From contig OY759268.1 in assembly GCA_963662155.1 (NCBI GenBank), forward strand, positions 4,213,201 through 4,277,200: a stretch of 64,000 nucleotides of DNA, given 5' to 3'. A model generated the notes under the pieces. The model saw only the letters and a list, made by a program, of their open reading frames with translations. It was not told where the DNA came from and made no database searches. A program made the position numbers and the translations under genes. This DNA comes from Lamellibrachia columna (lineage: Eukaryota > Annelida > Polychaeta > Sabellida > Siboglinidae). Below, piece by piece: positions 56,010 through 64,000 of this stretch; within the stretch, counting starts at the first letter, position 1, and each line of letters opens with the position of its first letter.

Positions 56010-57056
56010 GTGGCCGAGTACAAACAAGAGAAGACAGATGGTCACGTGAGTGTTGCAGACTTCTGGCTCAAGAAGTTCCAGTGTGGCGAGGAGGCCATAG
56101 TCGATTCGGTGGGCCGCAATCCACGTCTTTTCCGCAGCGACATCAAAGCGATGTGCGAGAAAGTCGACATCCTGCTGCGATATGGTGCGACCCTTGATGA
56201 TGTGCGTGCGCACAGTCATGTTCTCAAGAACCGCACCGTGGCGACCATCGAGACTCGAGCACACGAGCTCAGTCGTCTGTGTGCCCCGCCGCTGTCTGTT
56301 GCGTGGATCGCTCAATCCGAATACATCTACCAGGAAATCCTCCACAATTACTCAACGGCGGAAGACGAGCAAGCCGATAAACTTAGTTATATACAGAAAC
56401 AATTTGGCGGCTCCGACTCGATGGACAACATTGATCTGTGGCGTAAAATACCATACGTCAGCCGGCAACAATTTCGCATACTACAGCCGAAACTCGAGTT
56501 CTTACGCTCGAAAGGTTTCACACACGACGACATTGTGATGGCGCCATACATCTTTAAGCTCGGCCTTGAGAGCATGCGTGCGATTTACAATGAGCTTGAG
56601 GCACATGGCATCGAGACGATTACACTGAGACTCATATGCACCTTCTCGCAGCGACGGGCCATCTCCAAATATCGCCTGCCAACGCACATCCTCGCGAAGG
56701 TCATCGGGTGCGCACCAGAGGCGATTGGACCGCTGCCAAAAGAGATGCGGGTCATGTTTCTGCAGACAACTTCCATCATGTCGGCGAACTTCCGTTTCTT
56801 GTGCGATGAGTGCGGCTTTGATCGCGATCACATACGTAGACTTCCCGTCATTCTCGGACACGACCACGCGTTGCTATGCGAGCATTGGACCATTCTACCA
56901 CAACGGGACGAACTGCAGCCATTCGATGAGTGGACCCGGGACAGGTGGCGCCTCCTGAATGTGCTGCAGTACTTCATCGAGAGAGAAAACAATTTCAAAC
57001 ATCCGGTCGTCTTCTCAAATCACGAGTCCGAAACTTGTACAAAGTCGGCTTCATAA
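56010..57056 (+). CDS. mTERF-family mitochondrial transcription/translation factor, exon 3
   Basis: mTERF proteins are all-helical, mitochondrial nucleic-acid-binding proteins acting in transcription termination, initiation or mitoribosome assembly. The exon (348 codons) starts VAEYKQEKTDG in phase 0. It carries a series of ~30-residue mTERF repeats: VDSVGRNPRLFRSD and LLRYGATLDDVRAHSHVL; FLRSKGFTHDDIVMAPYIFK; ELEAHGIETITLRLICTF; FLCDECGFDRDHIRRLPVIL. It ends ...NHESETCTKSAS with TAA. The whole protein (481 aa) is longer than vertebrate MTERF1/2 (about 385-400 aa). The order and number of repeats fit MTERF1/2-like members best, but the subfamily is not certain. The GC content and codon use are clearly higher than the surrounding DNA. 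No break is visible. Confidence 0.88.
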   Translation: MAEYKQEKTDGHVSVADFWLKKFQCGEEAIVDSVGRNPRLFRSDIKAMCEKVDILLRYGATLDDVRAHSHVLKNRTVATIETRAHELSRLCAPPLSVAWIAQSEYIYQEILHNYSTAEDEQADKLSYIQKQFGGSDSMDNIDLWRKIPYVSRQQFRILQPKLEFLRSKGFTHDDIVMAPYIFKLGLESMRAIYNELEAHGIETITLRLICTFSQRRAISKYRLPTHILAKVIGCAPEAIGPLPKEMRVMFLQTTSIMSANFRFLCDECGFDRDHIRRLPVILGHDHALLCEHWTILPQRDELQPFDEWTRDRWRLLNVLQYFIERENNFKHPVVFSNHESETCTKSAS

Positions 57057-57144
57057 ACACGAGGTCATGTCATCACCATAGTTCAGTTATTTTATAAGAT
57101 GAAGTGTGTTTTCCAAATTATTGTCATATGTCAGCTTTATGTTA

Positions 57145-57223
57145 TATGTATGTATACATATATATATTTATATATATATATATCCAGCTTTTCGAATTAA
57201 CCGACTTTGAATTAAGTGGCATG

Positions 57224-57271
<48 letters not shown>

Positions 57272-57310
57272 AATATATATACATATATATATATACATAT
57301 GTATAATAAT
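57145..57310. repeat. TA-rich microsatellite cluster
   Basis: Several (TA)n tracts, the longest about 57228-57266. An AATAAA at about 57310 could serve the mTERF transcript. Confidence 0.9.
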
Positions 57311-57379
57311 AAATAAAAAGGTGAGTTTTTAAGTGTTTTAAACACTTGTAGTGATTTCACTGCCCTCAGAAAAGGTGTT

Positions 57380-57722
57380 CAATTGTTCCATAGAATGGCT
57401 GAGCAGACAGCGAAACGGCGATCACCATGTGTGACAGTCAGTGAAGCCGGTACGAATAAAAACGCTGGCAGCAAAGCAGATCGTAGAGTTCTGTTGATGG
57501 AGCGGTAGTTAACTAACTCAGCCAGGTAGTCCCGCGCCAGACCATTTAAAGCACAATAAGTTAACAAAAGCACTTCGTAAGTTGGTCGCAAATGAACGGG
57601 CAGCCAGTTTAAACACTGCAACTCGGGTGTAATGTGCTCGTATTTCCTTATATGGGTAATGAGGCGAGCAGCACAGTTCTGTACCTTTTGTAAACACTGC
57701 AGTATTTTGGCAGCCAGACATG
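57380..57722 (-). mobile_element. CR1/L2-like LINE fragment (RT C-terminus)
   Basis: On the minus strand, KILQCLQKVQNCAARLITHI then ELQCLNWLPVHLRPTYEVLL and LTYCALNGLARDYLAELV match the clade's C-terminal region (compare LQRVQNNAARLITRT and GLHWLLVASRIQFKVL at 18.1 kb). A frameshift lies near 57690, and it is truncated at both sides. Confidence 0.85.
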
Positions 57723-58149
57723 CATAATGATCAACAATGTGCTATTGATACATTTTGGCAGTGAGATATCCTGTATGTATAATGATCAACAATATGCTAT
57801 TGATAAATTTTTATTACCGTGGTATGATTAGTTTGTTTTAGTCTTATTATAAAATATCTAATTTTTAAGTTTTACATAAACACTGCTCTTGTTGCCATAG
57901 TGAACTCTCGCTGGTGTCGAGACTGTTGAACGAATGCAACATTGTGCGTGGTCCGTCTTGGTTGTCTCGAACTTATGAAAATGAAATACCAATTATAGTT
58001 TGAAAAGTGAGCTCCGTCCTGTTAGTTCTTTGTTGTTGCAACACTCACGAATGATTAATTAAAAGTTTACCACATAAATTCTTTTCCAATTAGAATTGCC
58101 ATCTAGTGGTTATTATACTTATGAAACACAAAATTGTCTCAAAAAAATA

Positions 58150-58618
58150 ATTTTAAAACTGCTTCCTCAACTGATTTAGCCTATCGCAAATCCGGTTCAT
58201 TGGTGTCCAAATATGTAGTTTGTGAATAATTTATGTAACATTCGCAGTTGATTTAATAAAAAAAATGCATATTTTTGTTCATATTATCGAAACAATTGAC
58301 TTTAGCCGTTAAATTTGGTAAGGATCAAAATGGTAAACACAGTGTGGGTAAATGCTAATAATGGCCGTGACCTCCATCCTCTCACCGATCACATGACAAA
58401 GTTACAAAATTTCTCCGAGCAAGAAAACTTATTTCTCAGCATTTCGATTCTCACTTCAGTTAATGAACGAGCATTAACTAATTTAATAGTTTGTCTGATG
58501 AAAAACAAAAACTACATACAAAAGTTGCACAAACGAGTTAGCATGTTGCAGTGGATACTAGGTAGGTTTGGTTTTTTGCAAAATTTATTTGAAATGAGGC
58601 TACAAAATTTTTTTATTG
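58150..58618 (+). repeat. Dispersed repeat, copy 2 (partner 30800-31200)
   Basis: Colinear with 30800-31200 but longer on its open side. A 102-codon frame (58315-58623) lies inside; the partner copy has no equivalent frame, so coding is unlikely. Confidence 0.6.
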
Positions 58619-59011
58619 ATTAAGCACCTTTAACTTTGTGGGACATTTACACTCTCAAGGACCGTAAATGAGTGATATATCCAACTAGTGGTGTCAGTAA
58701 TGTGATATCCAGAATCTCAGAATGGGTCGTATTCAAGACTGGCTCAAATTTGACACCAGTATGGTGCATAACTACAGTTTTGGCGCGCTGTTGCTGTTTT
58801 GGTTCCCAAAAGTATATACTTTGTCGATTGAGTTGCTGGTCTGTGAGTAGTCATGTGTGACACTTGGTTGGTTTGTAACAAATTGGCTGTTCGAGATGAA
58901 ACAAATGTTTTGATGCCTAAATCGATTGGTACCACACTCAATACCTGGGTGATTGATTGAATAATGTTACACATATTATGCTATTATTTGGAAGGCGTGT
59001 CCAATATGTGC

Positions 59012-59209
59012 CAAGGCATTTCAGTGTGGTGTGTCTACTGTGAAAACAATGGCAAAAGATTAAGTGAATTAAAGTCATTAGATTCACTCTTAATTTCATG
59101 TATGGGTTGACAAGACATTTCAGTGTGGTGTGTCTACTGTGAAAACAATGGCAACAGATGAAGTGAATTAAAGTCATTACATTCACTCTTAATTTTATGT
59201 ATGGGTTGA
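59012..59209. repeat. 99-bp tandem duplication
   Basis: Two copies starting CAAGGCATTTCAGTGTGGTG (59012) and CAAGACATTTCAGTGTGGTG (59111), about 95% identical. Confidence 0.93.
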
Positions 59210-59420
59210 CAAGCAACTTAGTGAGTTACACATGTGATGGGTAAAACAGTTTTCATAGTCATTATTGGGTGGGGCTCTGTAATTTGTAAATTGTAGCTTC
59301 TCTTTATAGTCTGCCATATTTATTAAACATGTTACAACATGCATTTTATTGAAGCCAGCCAAACCGGTATCAGCTCAGACGCAACTTATGAATACTCTAA
59401 TAAAACGTTCATGCAGACAT

Positions 59421-61253
59421 CTAGGACCACACAAACACCAACTAGGACCACTCAAACACCAACTAAGACCACACAAACACCTACTAGGACCACTCAAACA
59501 CCAACTAGGACCACTCAAACACCTACTAGGACCACTCAAACACCAACTAGGACCACACAAACACTTACTAGGACCACTCAAACACCTACTAGGACCACAC
59601 AAACACCAACTAGGCCCACTCAAACACCAACTAAGACCACACAAACACCTACTAGGACCACACAAACCCCAACTAGGACCACTCAAACACCAACTAGGAC
59701 CACACAAACACCAACTAGGACCACACAAACACCAACTAGGACCACACACACCCCAACTAGGACCACTCAAACACCAACTAGGACCACACAAACACTTACT
59801 AGGACCACTCAAACACCTACTAGGACCACACAAACACCAACTAGGCCCACTCAAACACCAACTAGGACCACACAAACACCAATTAGGACCACTCAAACAC
59901 CAACTAGGACCACTCAAACACCAACTAGGACCACACAAACACCAACTAGGACCACTCAAACACCACTAGGACCACACAAACACCAACTAGGACCACTCAA
60001 ACACCACTAGGACCACACAAACACCTACTAGGACCACTCAAACACCACTAGGACCACACAAACACCTACTAGGACCACTCAAACACCAACTAGGACCACA
60101 CAAACACTTACTAGGACCACTCAAACACCTACTAGGACCACACAAACACCAACTAGGCCCACTCAAACACCAACTAAGACCACACAAACACCTACTAGGA
60201 CCACACAAACCCCAACTAGGACCACTCAAACACCAACTAGGACCACACAAACACCAACTAGGACCACACAAACACCAACTAGGACCACACACACCCCAAC
60301 TAGGACCACTCAAACACCAACTAGGACCACACAAACTAGGACCACTCAAACACCAACTAGGACCACACAAACACCAATTAGGACCACTCAAACACCAACT
60401 AGAACCACTCAAACACCAACTAGGACCACACAAACACCAACTAGGACCACTCAAACACCACTAGGACCACACAAACACCAACTAGGACCACTCAAACACC
60501 ACTAGGACCACACAAACACCTACTAGGACCACTCAAACACCACTAGGACCACTCAAACACCTACTAGGACCACTCAAACACCAACTAGGACCACACAAAC
60601 ACCTACTAGGACCACACAAACACCAACTAAGACCACACAAACACCTACTAGGACCACACAAACCCCAACTAGGACCACTCAAACACCAACTAGGACCACA
60701 CAAACACCAACTAGGACCACACAAACACCAACTAGGACCACACACACCCCAACTAGGACCACTCAAACACCAACTAGGACCACACAAACACTTACTAGGA
60801 CCACTCAAACACCTACTAGGACCACACAAACACCAACTAGGCCCACTCAAACACCAACTAGGACCACACAAACACCAATTAGGACCACTCAAACACCAAC
60901 TAGGACCACTCAAACACCAACTAGGACCACACAAACACCAACTAGGACCACTAAAACACCACTAGGACTACACAAACACCAACTAGGACCACTCAAACAC
61001 CACTAGGACCACACAAACACCTACTAGGACCACTCAAACACCTACTAGGACCACTCAAACACCAACTAGGACCACACAAACACCAACTAGGACCACTCAA
61101 ACACCAACTAAGACCACTCAAACACCAACTAGGACCACACAAACCCCAACTAGGACCACTCAAACACCAACTAGGACCACACAAACACCTACTAGGACCA
61201 CACAAACACCAACTAGGACCACACAAACACCAATTAGGACCACTCAAACACCA
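59421..61253. repeat. 21-bp minisatellite, about 87 copies, with higher-order structure
   Basis: The unit is ACCACACAAACACCAACTAGG with variants at C/T (CACACAA or CACTCAA) and CCA/CCT. Variant strings recur in the same order about 530 and 690 bp apart (for example the block around ACACTTACTAGG at 59571, 60101 and 60787), so larger blocks were duplicated. As 21 is a multiple of three, long frames stay open on both strands (Thr/Gln/Pro repeats on plus, Cys/Ser/Gly/Pro on minus). Confidence 0.97.
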
Positions 61254-61258
61254 AGCTC

Positions 61259-61268
61259 AGTTTTATTA
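61259..61268 (-). terminator. Poly(A) signal of the UBZ gene
   Basis: AATAAA on the minus strand, about 95 bp beyond the stop at 61359 and within 15 bp of the edge of the 21-bp array. Confidence 0.6.
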
Positions 61269-61358
61269 ATAGATCTTTTGTATACATTGTCCAGTCAACA
61301 CAGGTTAAACTATTTATCCAGTTTACTTTACACAGTTTGACGAATTGATACAGATGTA

Positions 61359-61856
61359 TTATTCTATCAAACACGTGTCTATATGTTTGTTGATCTCTGC
61401 GTTGGAAGAACTCGACTGAAATTCCTTGGCACATATTGGACACTCAAGTTTACGATTTGCGCCTTCGTTTTCTTCCCCACTGTTCCCTTTGGCAAACAAC
61501 GATGTAATGCTCGACTGTTTCGCTCGTTTACTTTTCGATTGACTGTCACTGTTTGTTGATAGAGGGCGCTTCACTGAGACGCTTGTCGTCAATTTGCTTT
61601 TGACCCCGTTTGAAGAATGTGAGCTGGTGGTGCAGCTGGCTTCTGATTGGTTGTCAGGGATGCTGCAACAGCTCCCTCTGTTGGTGTCTGATGGCAGCAT
61701 CTTCGCAGGCTTGAAGAAGTTCTTTATCGTCACAGGGGGCGTGACTGCTTTCATGAGACATTTCTTGTTGACTGGTGTCACAGGTTCCGTGACGGAGACA
61801 GATGTCACATGACTTACAACTGACGAATCGTTGCCCAGTGATGGAGCGGACGGATC
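61359..61856 (-). CDS. C-terminal exon with UBZ4-type zinc finger and PIP-box-like motif
   Basis: On the minus strand, the acceptor ATCATGTTCCAG precedes 165 codons (phase 0) ending in TAA. The first ~130 residues are Ser/Thr/Lys-rich and probably disordered. They include VTIKNFFKP (an aromatic pair as in PCNA-binding peptides) and QSSITSLF, which fits the PIP-box pattern Q-x-x-I-x-x-L-F, just after a basic SKSKRAKQ stretch. The protein ends with ECPICAKEFQSSSSNAEINK followed by HIDTC, a C-x2-C-x14-H-x3-C finger of the UBZ4 type (as in RAD18 or SPRTN), which binds ubiquitin. This combination suggests a DNA-damage-tolerance factor recruited to ubiquitinated PCNA. The name remains open because the catalytic part lies outside what I can identify. 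Confidence 0.75.
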   Translation of the reverse strand, partial: DPSAPSLGNDSSVVSHVTSVSVTEPVTPVNKKCLMKAVTPPVTIKNFFKPAKMLPSDTNRGSCCSIPDNQSEASCTTSSHSSNGVKSKLTTSVSVKRPLSTNSDSQSKSKRAKQSSITSLFAKGNSGEENEGANRKLECPICAKEFQSSSSNAEINKHIDTCLIE

Positions 61857-62157
61857 CTGGAACATGATAGTTCTCTGTCAATTCATTATTGGTATACTCC
61901 AAACTTGTATTTGTTAGTAGGTCTTCAGATAGAAAGTACAAAATTGTGAGTTACATTTAAAGGGTTTCGGGAGAAAAATGTGTTAGATGTCAATTCGGGC
62001 AACATTTAGATGGGCAAAATTTCAGAATAAAAATCTGCAATAAACATTTCATCCATTGCTACCATTTGCTTTGATGTTCAACCAACCTGATTCGCTATGG
62101 ACTAAATGAACTGTGGACGCAGCTTTAACTTTTTTATTTTGTTATCATCTTACTCAC

Positions 62158-62338
62158 TAGTTGTTGCATTAGTTGCACTGTGAGTTGTCGTTGTTGTCTC
62201 TGAGCGAGTTCCAGCATCCTCTGTTCGTCTATTGCCTTCTCCACCAGGTGGAGCAGTGTGTGTGGGTAGCGAACTCCGACCAACCGCTCACCATTCTCTA
62301 GCTGTACTCGGACCACACGCAATGTGCTCTCTGCCTTC
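62158..62338 (-). CDS. Upstream exon of the UBZ gene
   Basis: On the minus strand, the acceptor AAATGTTTCAG and the donor CAACTA|GTGAGT bound 181 nt that enter with one base of a split codon and leave in phase 0, matching the acceptor at 61856. It encodes KAESTLRVVRVQLENGERLV and GVRYPHTLLHLVEKAIDEQR, then a Gln-rich helix (ELAQRQQRQLTVQLMQQL). The RVQLENGERLVGV beta-hairpin resembles the start of a ubiquitin-like or UBX fold, which I offer only as a hint. Further upstream exons are not recognised before the window end. Confidence 0.6.
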
Positions 62339-62399
62339 CTGAAACATTTGTGCTTCAACAAGTAAACATTAAATCAAATAAAAAATTTATTTGTACGCC

Positions 62400-62600
62400 C
62401 ACGCATGAATAGAAATGAAAGATAATAGTATGTAGATAATAGTAGATAATTGTAGGTAGATGACTCACTCTTATTTTTACCAAGTTGTAGGTAGATAATA
62501 GGATGTATATAAACCTTAGACTGTTATGTTGACCAAGTAGTAGATAACAATAGGTAGATAAGACTCACTCTTATTCTGACCAAGTATACACAATGCTTTT
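62400..62600. repeat. Imperfect repeat of GTAGATAATAGTAGATAATTG-like and ACTCACTCTTATT motifs
   Basis: TAGGTAGATRA and GACTCACTCTTATT...GACCAAGT occur twice each (about 62451-62485 and 62552-62587), an old ~105-bp duplication. Confidence 0.7.
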
Positions 62601-62887
62601 TAAATTGTAATTATAAATAACATAACTAAATAGTCTGAACCCAAACAAAAGGGTTTAAACAGTTCATAATCGATAAGCAGTTCCAGTTGTAAACAGTTGG
62701 ATTGGTAGCCTGGGGAGTAGCTCCCCAGGTCAAATTTTAGTTTCTGAAATTATTTTTTATATTTCCTAAAGACTGAACACTAACAGGTGAGTGAGTTCCA
62801 CAGAGTCAGAGCAACAACAGAAACAGCTCCAGTTCCTACATTTGTCTTAACACTGGAAACAAAAAGTATATATATATATATGTGTGT

Positions 62888-62998
62888 GTGTTCAAGACTG
62901 AACTTATCAATTTAAACATCACAAATTAAATATCTCTGTAGCATATATATATATGCTATAAAGATATTTAATTTGTGATCTTCTTTCAGTCTTGAACT
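62888..62998. repeat. Long near-perfect inverted repeat (hairpin), arms ~50 bp
   Basis: GTTCAAGACTGAA at the left edge pairs with TTCAGTCTTGAAC at the right. ATCACAAATTAAATATCT and TAGCATATATA inside pair with TATATGCTA and AGATATTTAATTTGTGAT. The centre is a TA tract. A small unpaired stretch lies in the left arm. Confidence 0.88.
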
Positions 62999-62999
62999 T

Positions 63000-63520
63000 G
63001 ACCAAGGACTCTGCCTCTACATTTGCAACAGGAGATCATTCTGTTGTGGAATTGTTTCTGGGAAGAAGCTGTATTTGTAAGTCTGCCTTAGTCTGTAAAT
63101 GTTGTGGTTTGCACGGCGAATGTATCGTGAAGCGAGGAATGTCTTGGATGGAATTTTCAGAATGTTGTGCTATATTCTTACGTTAGCTGTAACTGGGGAC
63201 CATATCGAGCCAAGGTCGTTTCCAATAGCGACAACATTGTCACTATGCCACCACAGAGAAGATGCATCCGATAGCAACGGGCACCAACTGAAACAAACGT
63301 AACAACACAGATGTTTTATCCAGTAGCTACAGTATAGTATGGTATTCAGTATGTAGTAGCTATAGTATGAATTGTGGGAGGAATGTGGGCCTTTCCAGTG
63401 AAGTCTGGCGGATTGTGTTTGATTCAGTGAGGACACCGAAGACACTGCCACAGTATAAAACACTTAAAAACACACCTTTTTCATTAGCGTAGCCTTTTAT
63501 GATATGTTGATACTAACATT
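63000..63520. other. No recognised gene; one diverged copy of the 41.3-kb repeat unit
   Basis: 63055-63085 (CTGGGAAGAAGCTGTATTTG) matches the 39-bp unit amplified at 41335-41580. Short frames on both strands lack known signatures. Confidence 0.5.
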
Positions 63521-63527
63521 TTTTGGC

Positions 63528-64000
63528 ATATTGGCCTGAGGCATTTTGTAAACATTGCTATCATGACTGTCACATATGAACTACCAAGTTGTCCCGTCTT
63601 GGGGATGGGCATTTTGTAAACATTGCTATCATGACTGTCACATATAAACTACCAAGTTGTCCCGTCTTGGGGATGGGCATTTTGTAAACATTGCTATCAT
63701 GACTGTCACATATGAACTACCAAGTTGTCCCGTCTTGGGGATGGGCATTTTGTAAACATTGCTATCATGACTGTCACATATGAACTACCAAGTTGTCCCG
63801 TCTTGGGGATGGGCATTTTGTAAACATTGCTATCATGACTGTCACATATGAACTACCAAGTTGTCCCGTCTTGGGGATGGGCATTTTGTAAACATTGCTA
63901 TCACGACTGTCACATATAAACTACCAAGTTGTCCCGTCTTGGGGATGGGCATTTTGTAAACATTGCTATCATGACTGTCACATATAAACTACCAAGTTGT
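63528..64000. repeat. 68-bp minisatellite, 7 copies, running off the window end
   Basis: The unit begins GGGCATTTTGTAAACATTGC and contains TATCATGACTGTCACATATG and AACTACCAAGTTGTCCCGTC. Starts are at 63607, 63675, 63743 and so on, spaced exactly 68 bp, nearly identical. Confidence 0.97.

Noticed and set aside
55964..56538. Alternative frames overlapping mTERF exon 3 on both strands
   Set aside because: Shadows of the GC-rich mTERF coding sequence; only the 56010-57056 frame shows the helical repeat pattern and fits the exon phases.
59339..60010. 223-codon Thr/Gln/Pro-rich 'mucin-like' frame
   Set aside because: It is the 21-bp minisatellite read in one frame; other frames and the opposite strand are equally open, and there is no signal peptide, splice context or unique domain.

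Overview
The window is nuclear DNA from a non-vertebrate animal. Host genes are split by GT-AG introns. Most of the sequence is debris of APE-type non-LTR retrotransposons (CR1, CR1/L2-like and RTE-like), small inverted-repeat DNA elements and an unusual density of minisatellites. I see no operons, bacterial signals, CRISPR arrays or viral genes. The phylum cannot be fixed from the sequence alone.

Three host genes can be supported. (1) An MBLAC1-type metallo-beta-lactamase-fold hydrolase lies on the + strand, with exons at 41638-41736, 42499-42662, 43229-43343 and 51759-51931; all Zn-ligand motifs are present and only the N-terminal exon is not found. (2) A complete mTERF-family mitochondrial factor lies on the + strand, with exons at 52698-52841, 55481-55735 and 56010-57056; it predicts 481 aa with an N-terminal presequence. 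(3) The 3' part of a gene on the - strand (exons 62158-62338 and 61359-61856) ends in a UBZ4-type zinc finger preceded by a PIP-box-like motif. A degenerate class A GPCR exon (13722-14488) and a weak candidate 3' gene end near 32.1-32.7 kb are also listed.

Layout. 1-7 kb: intergenic sequence with CR1 pieces in both orientations, including an ORF1 (SGNH hydrolase) relic. 8.1-13.3 kb: a CR1/L2-like element split inside its YADD motif by a nested CR1. 13.7-14.5 kb: GPCR remnant. 15.8-18.5 kb: minisatellites and a second CR1/L2-like fragment. 21.2-23.4 kb: RTE-like element next to a CA microsatellite. 24.4-27.3 kb: a TIR element and its deletion derivative. 28.7-30.1 kb and 34.0-36.8 kb: CR1 copies, the second nearly intact and flanked by two arrays of one 151-bp repeat. 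38-41.6 kb: small repeats and a hAT-like MITE. 41.6-51.9 kb: MBLAC1, whose last intron holds a 6.2-kb element with identical 174-bp terminal repeats. 52.7-57.1 kb: mTERF gene with an 83-bp array between inverted repeats in intron 1. 57-64 kb: repeats, a 1.8-kb 21-bp minisatellite, the UBZ gene and a 68-bp array running off the end.

The most unusual region is 43866-50045. Identical 174-bp direct repeats enclose a leader with a consensus splice donor, a tRNA-like sequence, two long minisatellite arrays and the decayed end of a tyrosine recombinase. Both arrays are built from one ~35-bp hairpin module with a conserved loop (GGTGTA core) and changing complementary stems, organised as a 2-module (71 bp) and a 4-module (141 bp) higher-order repeat. 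A second surprise is the 20-bp minisatellite before MBLAC1 exon 3: it is a tandem amplification of that exon's own splice acceptor.
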